From Novosphingobium sp. (GTDB taxonomy: Bacteria; Pseudomonadota; Alphaproteobacteria; Sphingomonadales; Sphingomonadaceae), in assembly GCA_017744735.1 (NCBI GenBank), contig JAGIAR010000001.1, positions 248,001 through 312,000 on the forward strand: a stretch of DNA of 64,000 nt, given 5' to 3'. A model generated the notes under the pieces. That model worked only from the letters and a program-made list of their open reading frames with translations. It did not search any database and was not told where the DNA came from. Below are positions 44,035 to 53,713 of this stretch, piece after piece; the first letter of the stretch is position 1; each line of letters starts with the position of its first letter. The position numbers were made by a program, and so were the translations under genes.

Positions 44035-46095
44035 ATGTCCACCCTCCCCCTTCCGGATCTCGAAGCAGAGGTCGACCGGCTGCGCGGCCTGCACGCGCAG
44101 GGCGAGTATCCGTCTGCCCTCGCTGGGGTACGGTCGCTCACGCCAGGGTATCCCGAAAATCGCGACCTCCTGCTACTCGAGGCCTCGTCGCTGCGCCATC
44201 TCGGCCGGGTCGACGAAGCACTCGTCAGCCTGCTCAGGCTCGAAGCCGCTCAGCCGCGCTACAGCCTCATGCACCAGGAGCGTGGCCTGTGCCACATTGC
44301 CCGGCGCGATGCGCCCGAAGCGATCGCGGCGCTGCTAGCGGCGGTGAACCTCAATCCGGCGCTGCCGATGGCGTGGAAGATGCTTGAAGGCGTCTACCGC
44401 CTGACCGGCGACGCGGACAACGCCGCCACCGCCGCGGCGCACGTCGAGACCCTGCAGGCGCTGCCTGAGGCGATCGTGCGGGCGACCAGCCTGTTCAGCG
44501 ACGGCGAACTGAGTGCGGCGGAGCAGATCGTGCGCGCCTTCCTGCTGCAGCACCATCGCGCCGGGCGCCCAGACCATCCCGAAGCCATGCGCCTGCTCGC
44601 CCGGATCGGGATGGCCCGCGAAGTGTGGGACGACGCCGAACTGCTGCTGGGCCGGGTCCTGGAGATCGCGCCCGACTATCGCGCTGCCAGGATCGACTAC
44701 GCCTCCACCCTCACCAAGCGCCACAAATATGCCGAGGCGGAAACGGCGCTGGCCCCGCTGCTGGTGGAGGAGCCCGGCAACACCGAGTTTCGCACCCTGG
44801 CCTCGACCATCGCGGTCGGCCTCGGGAGGCACGACGAAGCGATCGCGCGCTATCGCGAGCTGATCGCAGAGCTGCCCGAAGCCGCCCCGGCCGGCGGCGA
44901 TCCGCGCGCGCTTGCAAGCACGAGGGCGGATCTCAACCTGTGGCTGGGCCATGCGCTCAAGACCGTCGGCGAACTGGAACCGGCAGTGGCCGCCTATCGC
45001 GCCAGCACTGCCGCTCGGCCGGACTTCGGCGATGCCTGGTGGAGCCTGGCCAATCTCAAGACCTTCCGCTTCACCGATGCCGAGATGGCCGCGATGCGCA
45101 GTGCCGAGGCGAATGCGGCGACATCCGAGCAGGACCGCGTCCATCTGGCCTTCGCATTGGGCAAGGCGTATGCGGACCAGGGTGACTTCGCCCAAGGCTG
45201 GCAGCACTATGCCGCGGGCAATGCGACGCAGCGCATGGCCAGCCGCTATCGGCCGGAGATCATCGAGACCAACGCGACCGAACAGCGACGGATTTGCACC
45301 CCCGGGTTTTTCGCCGAACGCAAAGGCTGGGGCTGCCCAGACCCGGCCCCGATCTTCGTGCTCGGCCTGCCGCGCGCCGGATCGACCCTGATCGAGCAGA
45401 TTCTCGCCAGCCATCGCCAGGTCGAGGGCACGCAGGAACTGCCCTATATCCAGCGGCTGGCGCTCGAGCTGCAGGGCCGCGATCCCGATCTCGACAACCC
45501 GCCCTACCCCGCCGCACTGGCCGATCTGACCGCCGCGCAGTGCCGCGCGATGGGCGAGCGCTACCTGCGCGAAAGCAGCATCCACCGCGCGACCGGCCGG
45601 CCGTTCTTCGTCGACAAGATGCCGAACAATTTCCGCCATATCGGGCTGATCCGGCTGATCCTGCCCAATGCGACGATTATCGATGCGCGGCGCGAGCCGA
45701 TGGCCTGCTGCCTCTCGAACCTGACCCAGCTGTTCGCGCAGGGGCAGGAGTTCACCTATTCGGCCGAGGACATCGCGCGTTATTACCGCAGCTACCTTGC
45801 CCTGATGGGGCACTGGGACATGGTACTGCCCGGCGCGGTGTTGCGGGTGCTGCACGAAGACGTGGTCGAGGATGTTGAAGGGCAGGTCCGCCGGATTCTG
45901 GCCCGTTGCGGACTCGATTACGACCCGGCTTGCCTCGCATTTCACGAGACGCGCCGCGCGGTGCGGACGCCCAGCTCGGAACAGGTGCGCCAGCCGATCT
46001 ACCGCCACGGGCTGGACCACTGGCGCAATTTCGAACCCTGGCTCGCGCCGCTGAAGGAGGCGCTGGGCGACGCCCTGGCTGACTGGCGCGACTGA
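44035..46095 (+). CDS. TPR-sulfotransferase fusion protein
   Basis: 686-residue protein: N-terminal tetratricopeptide repeats (about 1-390, helical pairs such as LGRVDEALVSLLRLEAAQPRY) joined to a sulfotransferase domain (about 435-670). GLPRAGST (444-451) is the 5'-phosphosulfate loop for PAPS; FFVDKMPNNFRHIGLI and IDARREPMACCLSNL carry the conserved 3'-phosphate and acceptor regions. There is no signal peptide, so it is cytoplasmic. It is a paralogue of the protein at 53710. The acceptor is unknown; TPRs suggest a protein partner or peptide substrate. It starts after a terminator without a clear promoter and converges on the phospholipase gene with a 2-base gap. Confidence 0.9.
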   Translation: MSTLPLPDLEAEVDRLRGLHAQGEYPSALAGVRSLTPGYPENRDLLLLEASSLRHLGRVDEALVSLLRLEAAQPRYSLMHQERGLCHIARRDAPEAIAALLAAVNLNPALPMAWKMLEGVYRLTGDADNAATAAAHVETLQALPEAIVRATSLFSDGELSAAEQIVRAFLLQHHRAGRPDHPEAMRLLARIGMAREVWDDAELLLGRVLEIAPDYRAARIDYASTLTKRHKYAEAETALAPLLVEEPGNTEFRTLASTIAVGLGRHDEAIARYRELIAELPEAAPAGGDPRALASTRADLNLWLGHALKTVGELEPAVAAYRASTAARPDFGDAWWSLANLKTFRFTDAEMAAMRSAEANAATSEQDRVHLAFALGKAYADQGDFAQGWQHYAAGNATQRMASRYRPEIIETNATEQRRICTPGFFAERKGWGCPDPAPIFVLGLPRAGSTLIEQILASHRQVEGTQELPYIQRLALELQGRDPDLDNPPYPAALADLTAAQCRAMGERYLRESSIHRATGRPFFVDKMPNNFRHIGLIRLILPNATIIDARREPMACCLSNLTQLFAQGQEFTYSAEDIARYYRSYLALMGHWDMVLPGAVLRVLHEDVVEDVEGQVRRILARCGLDYDPACLAFHETRRAVRTPSSEQVRQPIYRHGLDHWRNFEPWLAPLKEALGDALADWRD

Positions 46096-46097
46096 AT

Positions 46098-48167
46098 TCA
46101 GTCAAGCCGCAAGGGTCCCGGCCCGCCCGCCGCCGGGTCCGAGAATGACGGCGCACCGTTCTCGATATGGCCGGCGATGCGCCAGACCTGCCCGTCGGCG
46201 GTGAACTGGCGGTCGTACCAGCCGTGGCTGTCGCCGAGAGCGAGGGGAATGGTCCGCGCTTCGCCCGCGGCCAGAACGACCGCCAACGGCGCCGCGCCAT
46301 AGGCCTGGTCCGTCATCGCGACCGACAGCGGTTTGGCGGTCAGGTTTTCGACCACCACCAACGGCGCCGCGCCTTCGCCGAGGCCGGCCGAGAAAATGCC
46401 GGAACGGCCCGACAGCCGCCGGTGAAACCCGTTGGGCCCGAGCACGAACAGATCGTCTGCACCGGATAGCGGATGCGCCAGCTCAGCCCCCGCACCGACC
46501 GTGTAGCGCGCCGGCGCGCGGTCGAGCCGCGCAAGGTCGTAGACGTGAAACACCGCCGCCCGCCCGGCCGAGCGGTTGGCGAAGATCACCTCGCCGGGGC
46601 GCAGCCGGGCGTCGAGATCGTAAGGAGTGGCACGCCGCCGCCGCATCCCGGTCTCCTGCACCGGAGCCGCGGCCTGCTGCGGCAGCACGGGCGGGATTTC
46701 CTCCAGCTGAGCGGCCCTTGCGGAAAGCGCGGCGGTCGCCGGCAGCGCGGCCATGAAATCAACCGTATCCGGCGCGGCGAAGTCGAAGCACGAGGTCAGA
46801 TCGCCGCACACCGCGCGCCGCCAGGCGCTGATATTGGGCTCGTGCACGCCGAAGCGCGCTTCGAGGAAGCGCAGGATGCTGGTGTGGTCGAAAACTTCTG
46901 AAGCGACATGCCCACCCTTGCTCCAGGGCGAGACCACGTAGAGCGGCACGCGCGGGCCGAGGCCATAGGGCCGGCCGAGATAGGCGGCATCGTCGGTGGC
47001 CTGCGAATGGGCATGGTATTCGTCGTCCGCCGGCACGGTGGTCGCACCGAGCGTGCCGCCCGCGATCCGCGCCGGCGGCGCGGGAGGGGGCACGTGATCG
47101 AACAGCCCGTCGTTCTCGTCGAAATTGATCAGCAGCACGGTGCGCGCCCAGACTTCGGGGTTGGCGGTCAGGGCATCGAGCACCCGGGCGGTATAATCCG
47201 CGCCCTGCAGCGGGGTCGAAGCGCTGGGGTGCTCCGACATCGCCGCCGTGGCCACGATCCAAGACACTTCGGGCAGCCGCCCGTCGAGCACGTCCTGCTT
47301 GAGCAGGTCGAGCGTGCGGGTGGTGGTCGTCCGCCGGGCGAGCAGCGCCGCGGCCGCTTCCGCCGAGCCCTGCGCCTTGCGATAGCGCTGGAAGCCGACC
47401 AGCGGGTTGTCGGTGAAATTGTCCGCCATGTCCTGGTAGATCTGGAACCCGATCCCCGCCGCCATCAGCCGTTCGGGATAGGTGGTCCACAGATAACCGC
47501 CGTGGTGCAGCGGATCGGCGTCGATACTGTCGTAGCTGTTGTCGATCGCGGGGCCGTTGCCCTTCGCCAGCGGGTCGTGCGTACCGGTCCAGATGTAGAG
47601 CCGGTTCGGATTGGTGCACAGGTGCATCGCGCAGTGATAGGCGTCGCACAGGGTGAAGGCCTCGGCCAGCGCATATTGGAACGGCAGGTCGGCGCGGGAG
47701 AAATGCGCCATCGCGTGGTTGTGCTTGTGCAGCGGCCACTCGCCCATCCGGCCGTTGTCCCACGCGGCCTGGCTGTCGGTGAAGCCGTGCGGCGTGCCGA
47801 GCGGGCGGTAAAGCCGGAAGTCCGCACCGGTATCGAGCCGGAACGGCGCGATCAGCGCAGGCTCCGCGCCCGGGTGCTCGTTGGGCTGGAGCAGCACGGT
47901 GCGATCGGGCGCACCGGGCAGCGGGGGCGCCGGGATCGCGAAGCGATCGCCATAGCCGCGCACTCCGCGCATCGTGCCGAAGTAGTGGTCGAAGGCGCGG
48001 TTCTCCTGCGTCAGGATCACGACATGGGCGACGTCCTGCAGCGTTCCGGTCCGCCGGTCCGGCGCAATTTCCAGCGCGCGGGCGATCGCCGGGGTGAAAG
48101 CGGAAGCCGCCCCCGCGGTCGCCAGCATGGAACGAATGAAGCTGCGGCGATCCTGGGTCGTGGTCAT
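46098..48167 (-). CDS. Phospholipase C-family phosphoesterase, Tat-exported (second copy)
   Basis: 689-residue homologue of the enzyme at 20636. The twin-arginine signal is RRSFIRS (7-13). TQENRAFDHYFG (53-64), TLCDAYHCA, LINFDENDGLFDHVPPP and FDHTS correspond to the same metal/substrate elements; two C-terminal beta domains are present. Sequence between motifs differs strongly from the first copy (it has MHLCTNPNRLYIWTG where the other has MTQTYPNRLHLFSG), so the two probably prefer different head groups. It is divergent from a PI-PLC-like gene with a perfect TGGTCTAGACCA site between them. Confidence 0.93.
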   Translation of the reverse strand: MTTTQDRRSFIRSMLATAGAASAFTPAIARALEIAPDRRTGTLQDVAHVVILTQENRAFDHYFGTMRGVRGYGDRFAIPAPPLPGAPDRTVLLQPNEHPGAEPALIAPFRLDTGADFRLYRPLGTPHGFTDSQAAWDNGRMGEWPLHKHNHAMAHFSRADLPFQYALAEAFTLCDAYHCAMHLCTNPNRLYIWTGTHDPLAKGNGPAIDNSYDSIDADPLHHGGYLWTTYPERLMAAGIGFQIYQDMADNFTDNPLVGFQRYRKAQGSAEAAAALLARRTTTTRTLDLLKQDVLDGRLPEVSWIVATAAMSEHPSASTPLQGADYTARVLDALTANPEVWARTVLLINFDENDGLFDHVPPPAPPARIAGGTLGATTVPADDEYHAHSQATDDAAYLGRPYGLGPRVPLYVVSPWSKGGHVASEVFDHTSILRFLEARFGVHEPNISAWRRAVCGDLTSCFDFAAPDTVDFMAALPATAALSARAAQLEEIPPVLPQQAAAPVQETGMRRRRATPYDLDARLRPGEVIFANRSAGRAAVFHVYDLARLDRAPARYTVGAGAELAHPLSGADDLFVLGPNGFHRRLSGRSGIFSAGLGEGAAPLVVVENLTAKPLSVAMTDQAYGAAPLAVVLAAGEARTIPLALGDSHGWYDRQFTADGQVWRIAGHIENGAPSFSDPAAGGPGPLRLD

Positions 48168-48204
48168 GGGTGTCTCGAACCGTCATTCCTGAGTCGTATT
48201 GAAA

Positions 48205-48216
48205 TGGTCTAGACCA
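48205..48216. promoter_or_regulatory. GntR/UTRA-type operator TGGTCTAGACCA (perfect)
   Basis: Perfect 12-bp palindrome in the 81-base gap between the divergent phospholipase C gene (start 48167) and the PI-PLC-like gene (start 48249). It contains GTCTAGAC, the consensus core for HutC-type GntR proteins, and is the best of the five sites in the window. Confidence 0.75.
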
Positions 48217-48248
48217 TCGATATGGCCATTGGGTGACGGGAGGATGCA

Positions 48249-49424
48249 ATGTGGAAGCGCGCTGCCGTATTCGTGGCGATCTGCATCGCGGCGGGGGGAA
48301 CGCAGGCTGCGCCCGCCCGGTGCGATCTGGCAGCGGCAAATGCGGGTGATGCGGGCCCCGGCTGCGCGCGGGCGTGGATGGACCGCAATTTAAAGCTCAA
48401 CGACCTCGTCTCGGTCGGCACCCACAACAGCTACAAGACCCAAGTTCCAGAGGCGGTCATGGCGCTGATTCGCGCTGCGGCGCCCGACCGCGCGGAGGAG
48501 CTCGATTATCGCGAGCCGCCGCTGGATCGGCAGCTCGACGCCGGCGCTCGGCAGCTTGAGATCGACGTCTACTACGATCCCGAAGGGGGGCGCTTTCTCC
48601 ATCCGATGGCTTTGCGCGCGGCCGGCATCGTGCTGGATCCGGCGCGCCGCAAGGCGCTCGCCCGGCCCGGCTTCAAGGTGATGCACGTGCAGGATGTCGA
48701 CGTGCTCAGTTCTTGCATCACCTTGAAAGACTGCCTGCGCGTCATCCGCCACTGGTCTCTGGCTCATCCCGATCATGTGCCGATCATGCTGATGTTCAAC
48801 GCCAAGACCGACCCATCTCCGGAGCCCGGCGGCGCGGCCGCGCTGCCGTTCGACGAGGCGGCCTTCGACGCGCTCGACGTGGAGATTCGCGCGGTTTTTC
48901 CTGCTGGCGAGTTGATTACGCCCGACGACGTCCAGCGCGGTTACCCGACGCTGCGCGAGGCGGTGCTGCACGACGCTTGGCCGACCTTGGGCGAGGCGCG
49001 CGGCAAGGTCTTCTTCGCGCTCGACGAAGGGCCCGATAAGGTGGCGGTCTATCGCGGCACGCGCCGATCGCTTGAAGGGCGGGTGTTCTTTGTCGACAGC
49101 GACGAGACCTCGCCAGTCGCCGCCTACATGACGATAAACGATCCGGTCGCCGATGCCGCGCGTATCCGCAGGGCAGTGGAAGCCGGCTTCATCGTCCGTA
49201 CCCGCGCGGATTCGGGCACGGTTGAGGCCAGGGCGAACGACACCGCGCGGCGCGACCGCGCAATCGCCTCGGGCGCCCAATACGTCTCCACCGACTATCT
49301 CTGGCCCGAGCCGAAACTGCACAACGACTACCAGGTCCGGCTATCGGGCGAAGCGGCGGCGCGGTGCAACCCGGTGCGCGCGCCCGAACACTGCGCCGGC
49401 CTTGCGGTGGAAACTGCTCGCTAG
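48249..49424 (+). CDS. Secreted PI-PLC-like phosphodiesterase (PI-PLC-C1 type)
   Basis: 391-residue exported protein with a signal peptide (about 1-20, GGTQA). SVGTHNSYK holds the first catalytic His of the phosphatidylinositol-specific phospholipase C/glycerophosphodiesterase fold; LDRQLDAGARQLEIDVYYDPEG and FKVMHVQDVDVLSSC give the metal-binding acids and second His, as in calcium-dependent PI-PLC1-like proteins. It likely cleaves phosphodiester head groups in the periplasm or outside. GGGAGGA precedes the ATG. It shares an operator region with the divergent phospholipase C gene and is followed by a TBDR gene with its own site. Confidence 0.9.
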   Translation: MWKRAAVFVAICIAAGGTQAAPARCDLAAANAGDAGPGCARAWMDRNLKLNDLVSVGTHNSYKTQVPEAVMALIRAAAPDRAEELDYREPPLDRQLDAGARQLEIDVYYDPEGGRFLHPMALRAAGIVLDPARRKALARPGFKVMHVQDVDVLSSCITLKDCLRVIRHWSLAHPDHVPIMLMFNAKTDPSPEPGGAAALPFDEAAFDALDVEIRAVFPAGELITPDDVQRGYPTLREAVLHDAWPTLGEARGKVFFALDEGPDKVAVYRGTRRSLEGRVFFVDSDETSPVAAYMTINDPVADAARIRRAVEAGFIVRTRADSGTVEARANDTARRDRAIASGAQYVSTDYLWPEPKLHNDYQVRLSGEAAARCNPVRAPEHCAGLAVETAR

Positions 49425-49562
49425 CCCTGAACTACCCGAGTCGCGCCGTCGAAAATCGTGGTCCCGCCCCTCTGCCGCACCGGCTGTCCGGCACAAAACC
49501 TCGCGTGCAGAGGATTTTACCTATCTGTCACGGAGCTGTCGCTTGAAGCTGCTCTTGCGGCT

Positions 49563-49574
49563 TGGTCCATACCA
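49563..49574. promoter_or_regulatory. GntR/UTRA-type operator TGGTCCATACCA
   Basis: Identical to the 12 bases at 25455-25466. It lies 31 bases before the TBDR start at 49606, between the PI-PLC-like gene and the TBDR/sulfotransferase/hydroxylase operon. Confidence 0.65.
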
Positions 49575-49605
49575 AATTCAAGCCAAATCACAGGGGGTAA
49601 AATCG

Positions 49606-52392
49606 ATGAATCGGGACCGAGCCCGGGCCGCGCGCCTCACTCTCAAGAGCATGTTGCTGACCGGCGTCGCCGCAGTGATCGCCGGCACGCCTGCCGTCGC
49701 CTTCGCGCAGGACGCAGCCCCGGCTGACGCGAACAGCCCCCACAGCGAGATCATCGTCACCGGCTACGTCGAATCGCTGCAGGAAGCCCGCAACCTCAAG
49801 AAGGAAGCGGTGATCCAGAAGGATGTGATCGTCGCCGAGGACATTGCGAAGTTCCCCGAGCTGAACCTGGCGGAATCGCTGCAGCGGCTCCCTGGCGTCC
49901 AGATCACCCGTGAAGCCGGCGAAGGCCGCCGCATCTCGCTGCGCGGCCTCGGCTCCGACTTCGCGCGCGTCCAGCTGAACGGCATGGAAGTGCTCGGCAA
50001 CGTCGACTCCGCGCAGGACAGCCGCGGGCAGCGCACTCGCGACCGCGCGTTCGATTTCAACATCTTCGCGTCAGAACTGTTCTCGAAGATCGAGGTCGAG
50101 AAGACCTTCCAGCCGTCGCAGAACGAAGGCGGCATGGCCGGCACGGTCGGCCTGTTCACCGGCAAGCCGTTCGATTACGGCGAGGGGCTGACCGGCGCGA
50201 TCACTGCCAAGCTCGGCACCAACCAATACACCAAGGACGCGCAACCCCGCATAGCGGCGGTGCTGAGCCAGAACTGGGGCGACACCTTCGGCATCGCGGT
50301 GTCGGTTGCCTACGGCCGCCGGCACACGACCGAGCAGGGCCACAACACCTATAACTACAGCGAAATGAGTGCGGAGGACGCGCAGGATCTCGTCGATGCA
50401 GGGCTCGACATCTCGCACCTCACCTCCGCCCAGCAGGAGCGGTTCATGGCCGGCGGCCTGTATTTTGCCGACGGCAACCGCATCTCGTCGTGGGACGCGA
50501 AGCAGGAACGCCTCGGGATCACCGCCGCGATCCAATGGAAGCCGACCGACAATTTCCTTCTGACGCTTGACGGCCTGCACGGCCAGTTCACCACCCATCG
50601 CGACGAGCTGCACCTGGCGACGCGGCCGATGAGCGGGCTCGGCTCGACCACGCTTTCGGTCGCTCCGGGCGGCGTCTGGCCGTCGCAGTTCCAGGTCGGC
50701 ACGGTCCTCAACGACTTCCGGGTGGACGATAACGGCTATGTGACCATGACCGACGCCGACAACGTCACCTTCGGCAGCGAGCATCGCCGCGAACTGAACA
50801 AGAACCAGTTCAACCAGGCGGTCGCGACCATGAAGTGGGAAGCGTCGGACCGTCTCTCGTTCGACGGGCACTTCGGCTACGAAAAGTCGACCTACAAGAC
50901 GCCGTACGACGACAAGTTCTACATGCGCGCGGAAGGCAGCCTGCTCGCCGATTACGGCCAGGATGGCCGCTCGGCCTCGTTCAGCTACGATTGGGATCCG
51001 ACCGATCCGGCCAATTACGCGATGGACGATTTCTACTACCGCGCCTTCAACAACGAATCCGAGCTGTGGGAAGGCACCGCCAATTTGCACTACAAGCTCA
51101 GCGACGCGCTGACCTTCAATGCGGGCGGCGCCTATCACCGCTTCAGCCAGGGCGGCGAGGACCTGTTCTACGACGGCGGCGTCAACGGCACGAACGGCGA
51201 AATGCGCGGAGACCCGGTGGGCGACATCACCGACGTCTTCACCAACCACTTCGGCTCGTGGCTGATCGGCGATTACGACGCCGCTTTCGCGAAGTACGAC
51301 GAATATCACCGGCTCGAACCGAAGCCTGACGGCACCGGCGGCACGATCCAGGATATCGAGAACGTCTACCACACGACCGAGGAGACCTTCTCGGGCTATG
51401 CCCAGTTCGATTGGGACACCGAGCTCGGCGGAATGCGCTTCCGGGGCAACGTGGGTGCGCGCTTCTATCACACCAAGACCAACAGCACCGGCTGGATCCA
51501 GGGCGACAGCTACGCTTATCTCGGCACCAGCGACGTCGAAGGCAGCTATTCGGGCGTTCTGCCGGCGCTCAACACGGTGCTGGAACTCACGCCTGAGACG
51601 CTGGTGCGCTTCGCCGCGACCCAGAACATCAACCGCCCGGGCCTGAGCTCGATCGCGGCGGAAGGCACTGCGTTCAAGGACGAGGACACCGGCGAAATCA
51701 CGGTGTCGCGTGGCAACCCCAACCTGCGTCCCTACAAGGACACCACGCTCGACTTCTCCATCGAGCACTATTTCGGCAAGGTTGGCCTGCTTTCCGCCAG
51801 CGTGTTCCACAAGTGGATCAAGAACTTCATCACCTCGAACACGCTGCACGACATTCCGTTCAGCGAAACCGGCGTGCCGTACACCACGATCCCCGGCGCC
51901 ACCGCCGATACGATCGTGACCGATTTCGACATGCCGACCAACGACCCGGCGACCCACGGGCTGACCGGCGTAGAACTGGCGGCGCAGGCACAGTTCACCT
52001 TTCTGCCGGCGCCGTTCGACAAGCTCGGCGCGACGGCGAACTTCACCTATGTCGATCCGGGCCAGATCACCGGCATTTCGAAGCGGAGCTACAACCTCAC
52101 GGTCTACTACGAGACCGCCACCTTCGGTATCCGCGGCTCGATGAGCCATCGCAGCCGCTGGTACACCGGGCTTAGCGACGATCCGATGAGCGCCGATACG
52201 CGCGGGTTCGAAGGCAGTACCTATGTGGACGCCGCGGCCTTCGTCAACATCACCGACAAGCTCCAGTTCACGCTGGACGCGGTCAACCTGACCAACCAGA
52301 AGGACACGCAGTTCTGGGGCCAGGCCCGCTATCTCTACAACCAGACGCAGAGTGGCACGACCTACATGGCCGGCGTCAGCTACAAGTTCTGA
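49606..52392 (+). CDS. TonB-dependent receptor (TIGR01782-like) heading sulfotransferase/hydroxylase genes
   Basis: 928-residue TBDR. Signal peptide to about VAFA (35), SEIIVTGYVESLQEARNLKK, a plug with EDIAKFPELNLAESLQRLPGVQI and ISLRGLGSDFARVQLNGMEVLG, and a barrel ending AGVSYKF. It is the same long class as the receptor at 16787, and both carry TGGT-N4-ACCA sites. The start at 49606 follows AGGGGG; the long open frame before it is noncoding. A strong terminator follows, but the sulfotransferase gene starts 17 bases after it, so readthrough is possible. Import of a large phosphorylated or lipid-derived compound is inferred from its neighbours. Confidence 0.94.
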   Translation: MNRDRARAARLTLKSMLLTGVAAVIAGTPAVAFAQDAAPADANSPHSEIIVTGYVESLQEARNLKKEAVIQKDVIVAEDIAKFPELNLAESLQRLPGVQITREAGEGRRISLRGLGSDFARVQLNGMEVLGNVDSAQDSRGQRTRDRAFDFNIFASELFSKIEVEKTFQPSQNEGGMAGTVGLFTGKPFDYGEGLTGAITAKLGTNQYTKDAQPRIAAVLSQNWGDTFGIAVSVAYGRRHTTEQGHNTYNYSEMSAEDAQDLVDAGLDISHLTSAQQERFMAGGLYFADGNRISSWDAKQERLGITAAIQWKPTDNFLLTLDGLHGQFTTHRDELHLATRPMSGLGSTTLSVAPGGVWPSQFQVGTVLNDFRVDDNGYVTMTDADNVTFGSEHRRELNKNQFNQAVATMKWEASDRLSFDGHFGYEKSTYKTPYDDKFYMRAEGSLLADYGQDGRSASFSYDWDPTDPANYAMDDFYYRAFNNESELWEGTANLHYKLSDALTFNAGGAYHRFSQGGEDLFYDGGVNGTNGEMRGDPVGDITDVFTNHFGSWLIGDYDAAFAKYDEYHRLEPKPDGTGGTIQDIENVYHTTEETFSGYAQFDWDTELGGMRFRGNVGARFYHTKTNSTGWIQGDSYAYLGTSDVEGSYSGVLPALNTVLELTPETLVRFAATQNINRPGLSSIAAEGTAFKDEDTGEITVSRGNPNLRPYKDTTLDFSIEHYFGKVGLLSASVFHKWIKNFITSNTLHDIPFSETGVPYTTIPGATADTIVTDFDMPTNDPATHGLTGVELAAQAQFTFLPAPFDKLGATANFTYVDPGQITGISKRSYNLTVYYETATFGIRGSMSHRSRWYTGLSDDPMSADTRGFEGSTYVDAAAFVNITDKLQFTLDAVNLTNQKDTQFWGQARYLYNQTQSGTTYMAGVSYKF

Positions 52393-52411
52393 CACGATCG
52401 CATGGCAGACG

Positions 52412-52447
52412 GCGCCCCGCCTCCTTCACGGGAGCGGGGCGCTTTTT
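52412..52447 (+). terminator. Intrinsic terminator after TBDR gene
   Basis: Stem of about 12 bp with one bulge (GCGCCCCGC-CTCC against GGAG-CGGGGCGC) followed by TTTTT. It separates the TBDR gene from the sulfotransferase genes and would lower their expression relative to the receptor. Confidence 0.85.
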
Positions 52448-52463
52448 GCATTTGGGCTGAGTC

Positions 52464-53102
52464 ATGATCGTTTCCCGCCGCCACCGGTTCGTTTTCGCCG
52501 CCGTGCCCAAGACCGGCACCCATGCGGTGCGGCAGGCGCTGCGCGAGCAGATGGGCGAGGACGATCTCGAGCAGGTCGGGCTGTTCGTGAACCGGCGGTT
52601 CCCTTGGGCCGATCTGGCCGCAATCCAGCACGGCCATCTCTCGCTACGCCAGATCCGCCCCTATCTCGGCGATGAAGCCTTTGCGGATTATTTCAAGTTC
52701 GCCTTCGTGCGCAATCCGTTCGACCGGTTCGTTTCGTACTGCGCCTTCATGCTGCGCGGCGGCGACCTGTTCCAGCGCCAGCCGCGCGCGGCGATGCACC
52801 ACTTCCTGTTCCGCGAGCCACCCGAGCACCACATATTGTTCCAGCCGCAGTCTTCGCTGTTGGTCGATGACGACGGGGCCACGCTGCTGGCCGACCAGGT
52901 GGGCCGGGTCGAGGACATGCAGGCTTCCTACGATGCGATCTGCGCCCGCATCGGCATCCCCTCGCGCCCGCTCGAGCGCGTCAACGGCACCAGCCGCGGC
53001 GATTACCGTCATTACTATGACCAAAATCTGATCGACGGTGTCACCCGACGCTACGCACGGGATCTCGAATTGTTCGGGTACAGTTTCGAAGGCGGCCGGT
53101 GA
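52464..53102 (+). CDS. Sulfotransferase (family 2-like)
   Basis: 212-residue soluble sulfotransferase of the carbohydrate/heparan 2-O type. VPKTGTH (14-20) is the 5'-phosphosulfate-binding loop and FVRNPFDRFVSY (81-92) the 3'-phosphate-binding segment, so PAPS binding looks intact. It is unrelated in overall sequence to the TPR-sulfotransferases of this window. It opens a four-gene run in which each gene begins with GTG inside the previous stop (GTGA), so the four products are likely made together. The acceptor is unknown. Confidence 0.9.
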   Translation: MIVSRRHRFVFAAVPKTGTHAVRQALREQMGEDDLEQVGLFVNRRFPWADLAAIQHGHLSLRQIRPYLGDEAFADYFKFAFVRNPFDRFVSYCAFMLRGGDLFQRQPRAAMHHFLFREPPEHHILFQPQSSLLVDDDGATLLADQVGRVEDMQASYDAICARIGIPSRPLERVNGTSRGDYRHYYDQNLIDGVTRRYARDLELFGYSFEGGR

Positions 53103-53713
53103 AGCCCGTCGCCAATCCACGCAAGACATCGGGCGTCCGCCGCCTTGGAGCGGTGGACGCCGCGGCCCTGCGCAGCGCGGTGCTGGCGATTCCCGAATCG
53201 GTGTGGGACGCCGAGAATGCGGCCAAGCCGAACCGCTTCGAAGTGCTCGACCAGACCCGCCACATCGTGTTCCGCTTCATCGACAGCCCGCTCGACTGGC
53301 GTTCCTCGCACGACCGGCCGGCGTGGGCGCGGTGGCGGTCCCTGATCGAGCCAGTGCTGCGGCAGGCGGTGCAGCCCTATGGCTATGCGCGCGGCCTCTT
53401 CCCCCGCGTGATGCTGGCGAACATGCCCGCCGGCGGCGTGATCCACCCGCATATCGATGCAAACCCGGCCGCGAAATGGCCGCACAAGATCCATGTGCCG
53501 CTGACCACCAACGAGCGGGTGGTTTCGTTCTTCGGTGGCGAGGAACGGCATTTCCCGGAAGGCGATGCGGTCGAGGTCGACAATCTCGGGCCGCACTGGG
53601 TCCGCAACCTCGGCAAGAGCGCCCGCATCCATCTGATCTTCGAATATTACGACGCCGACCAGCCCGATCCGGACTGGCTCCAGCCGTTCCTGCTCGCCGG
53701 AGCCGGCCGGTGA
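53099..53713 (+). CDS. Aspartyl/asparaginyl beta-hydroxylase-type dioxygenase
   Basis: 204-residue iron/2-oxoglutarate oxygenase of the AspH family. VIHPHID (114-120), IHVPL (131-135), PHWVRNLGKSARIHLIFEYY (165-184) provide candidate iron His ligands (H116 or H118 and H178) and the 2-oxoglutarate Arg (R176). Family members hydroxylate Asp/Asn side chains or lipid A acyl chains (LpxO). GTG at 53099 overlaps the sulfotransferase stop; its own stop overlaps the TPR-sulfotransferase start. There is no signal peptide or membrane helix, which argues against an LpxO-like role. Confidence 0.9.
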   Translation: MKPVANPRKTSGVRRLGAVDAAALRSAVLAIPESVWDAENAAKPNRFEVLDQTRHIVFRFIDSPLDWRSSHDRPAWARWRSLIEPVLRQAVQPYGYARGLFPRVMLANMPAGGVIHPHIDANPAAKWPHKIHVPLTTNERVVSFFGGEERHFPEGDAVEVDNLGPHWVRNLGKSARIHLIFEYYDADQPDPDWLQPFLLAGAGR

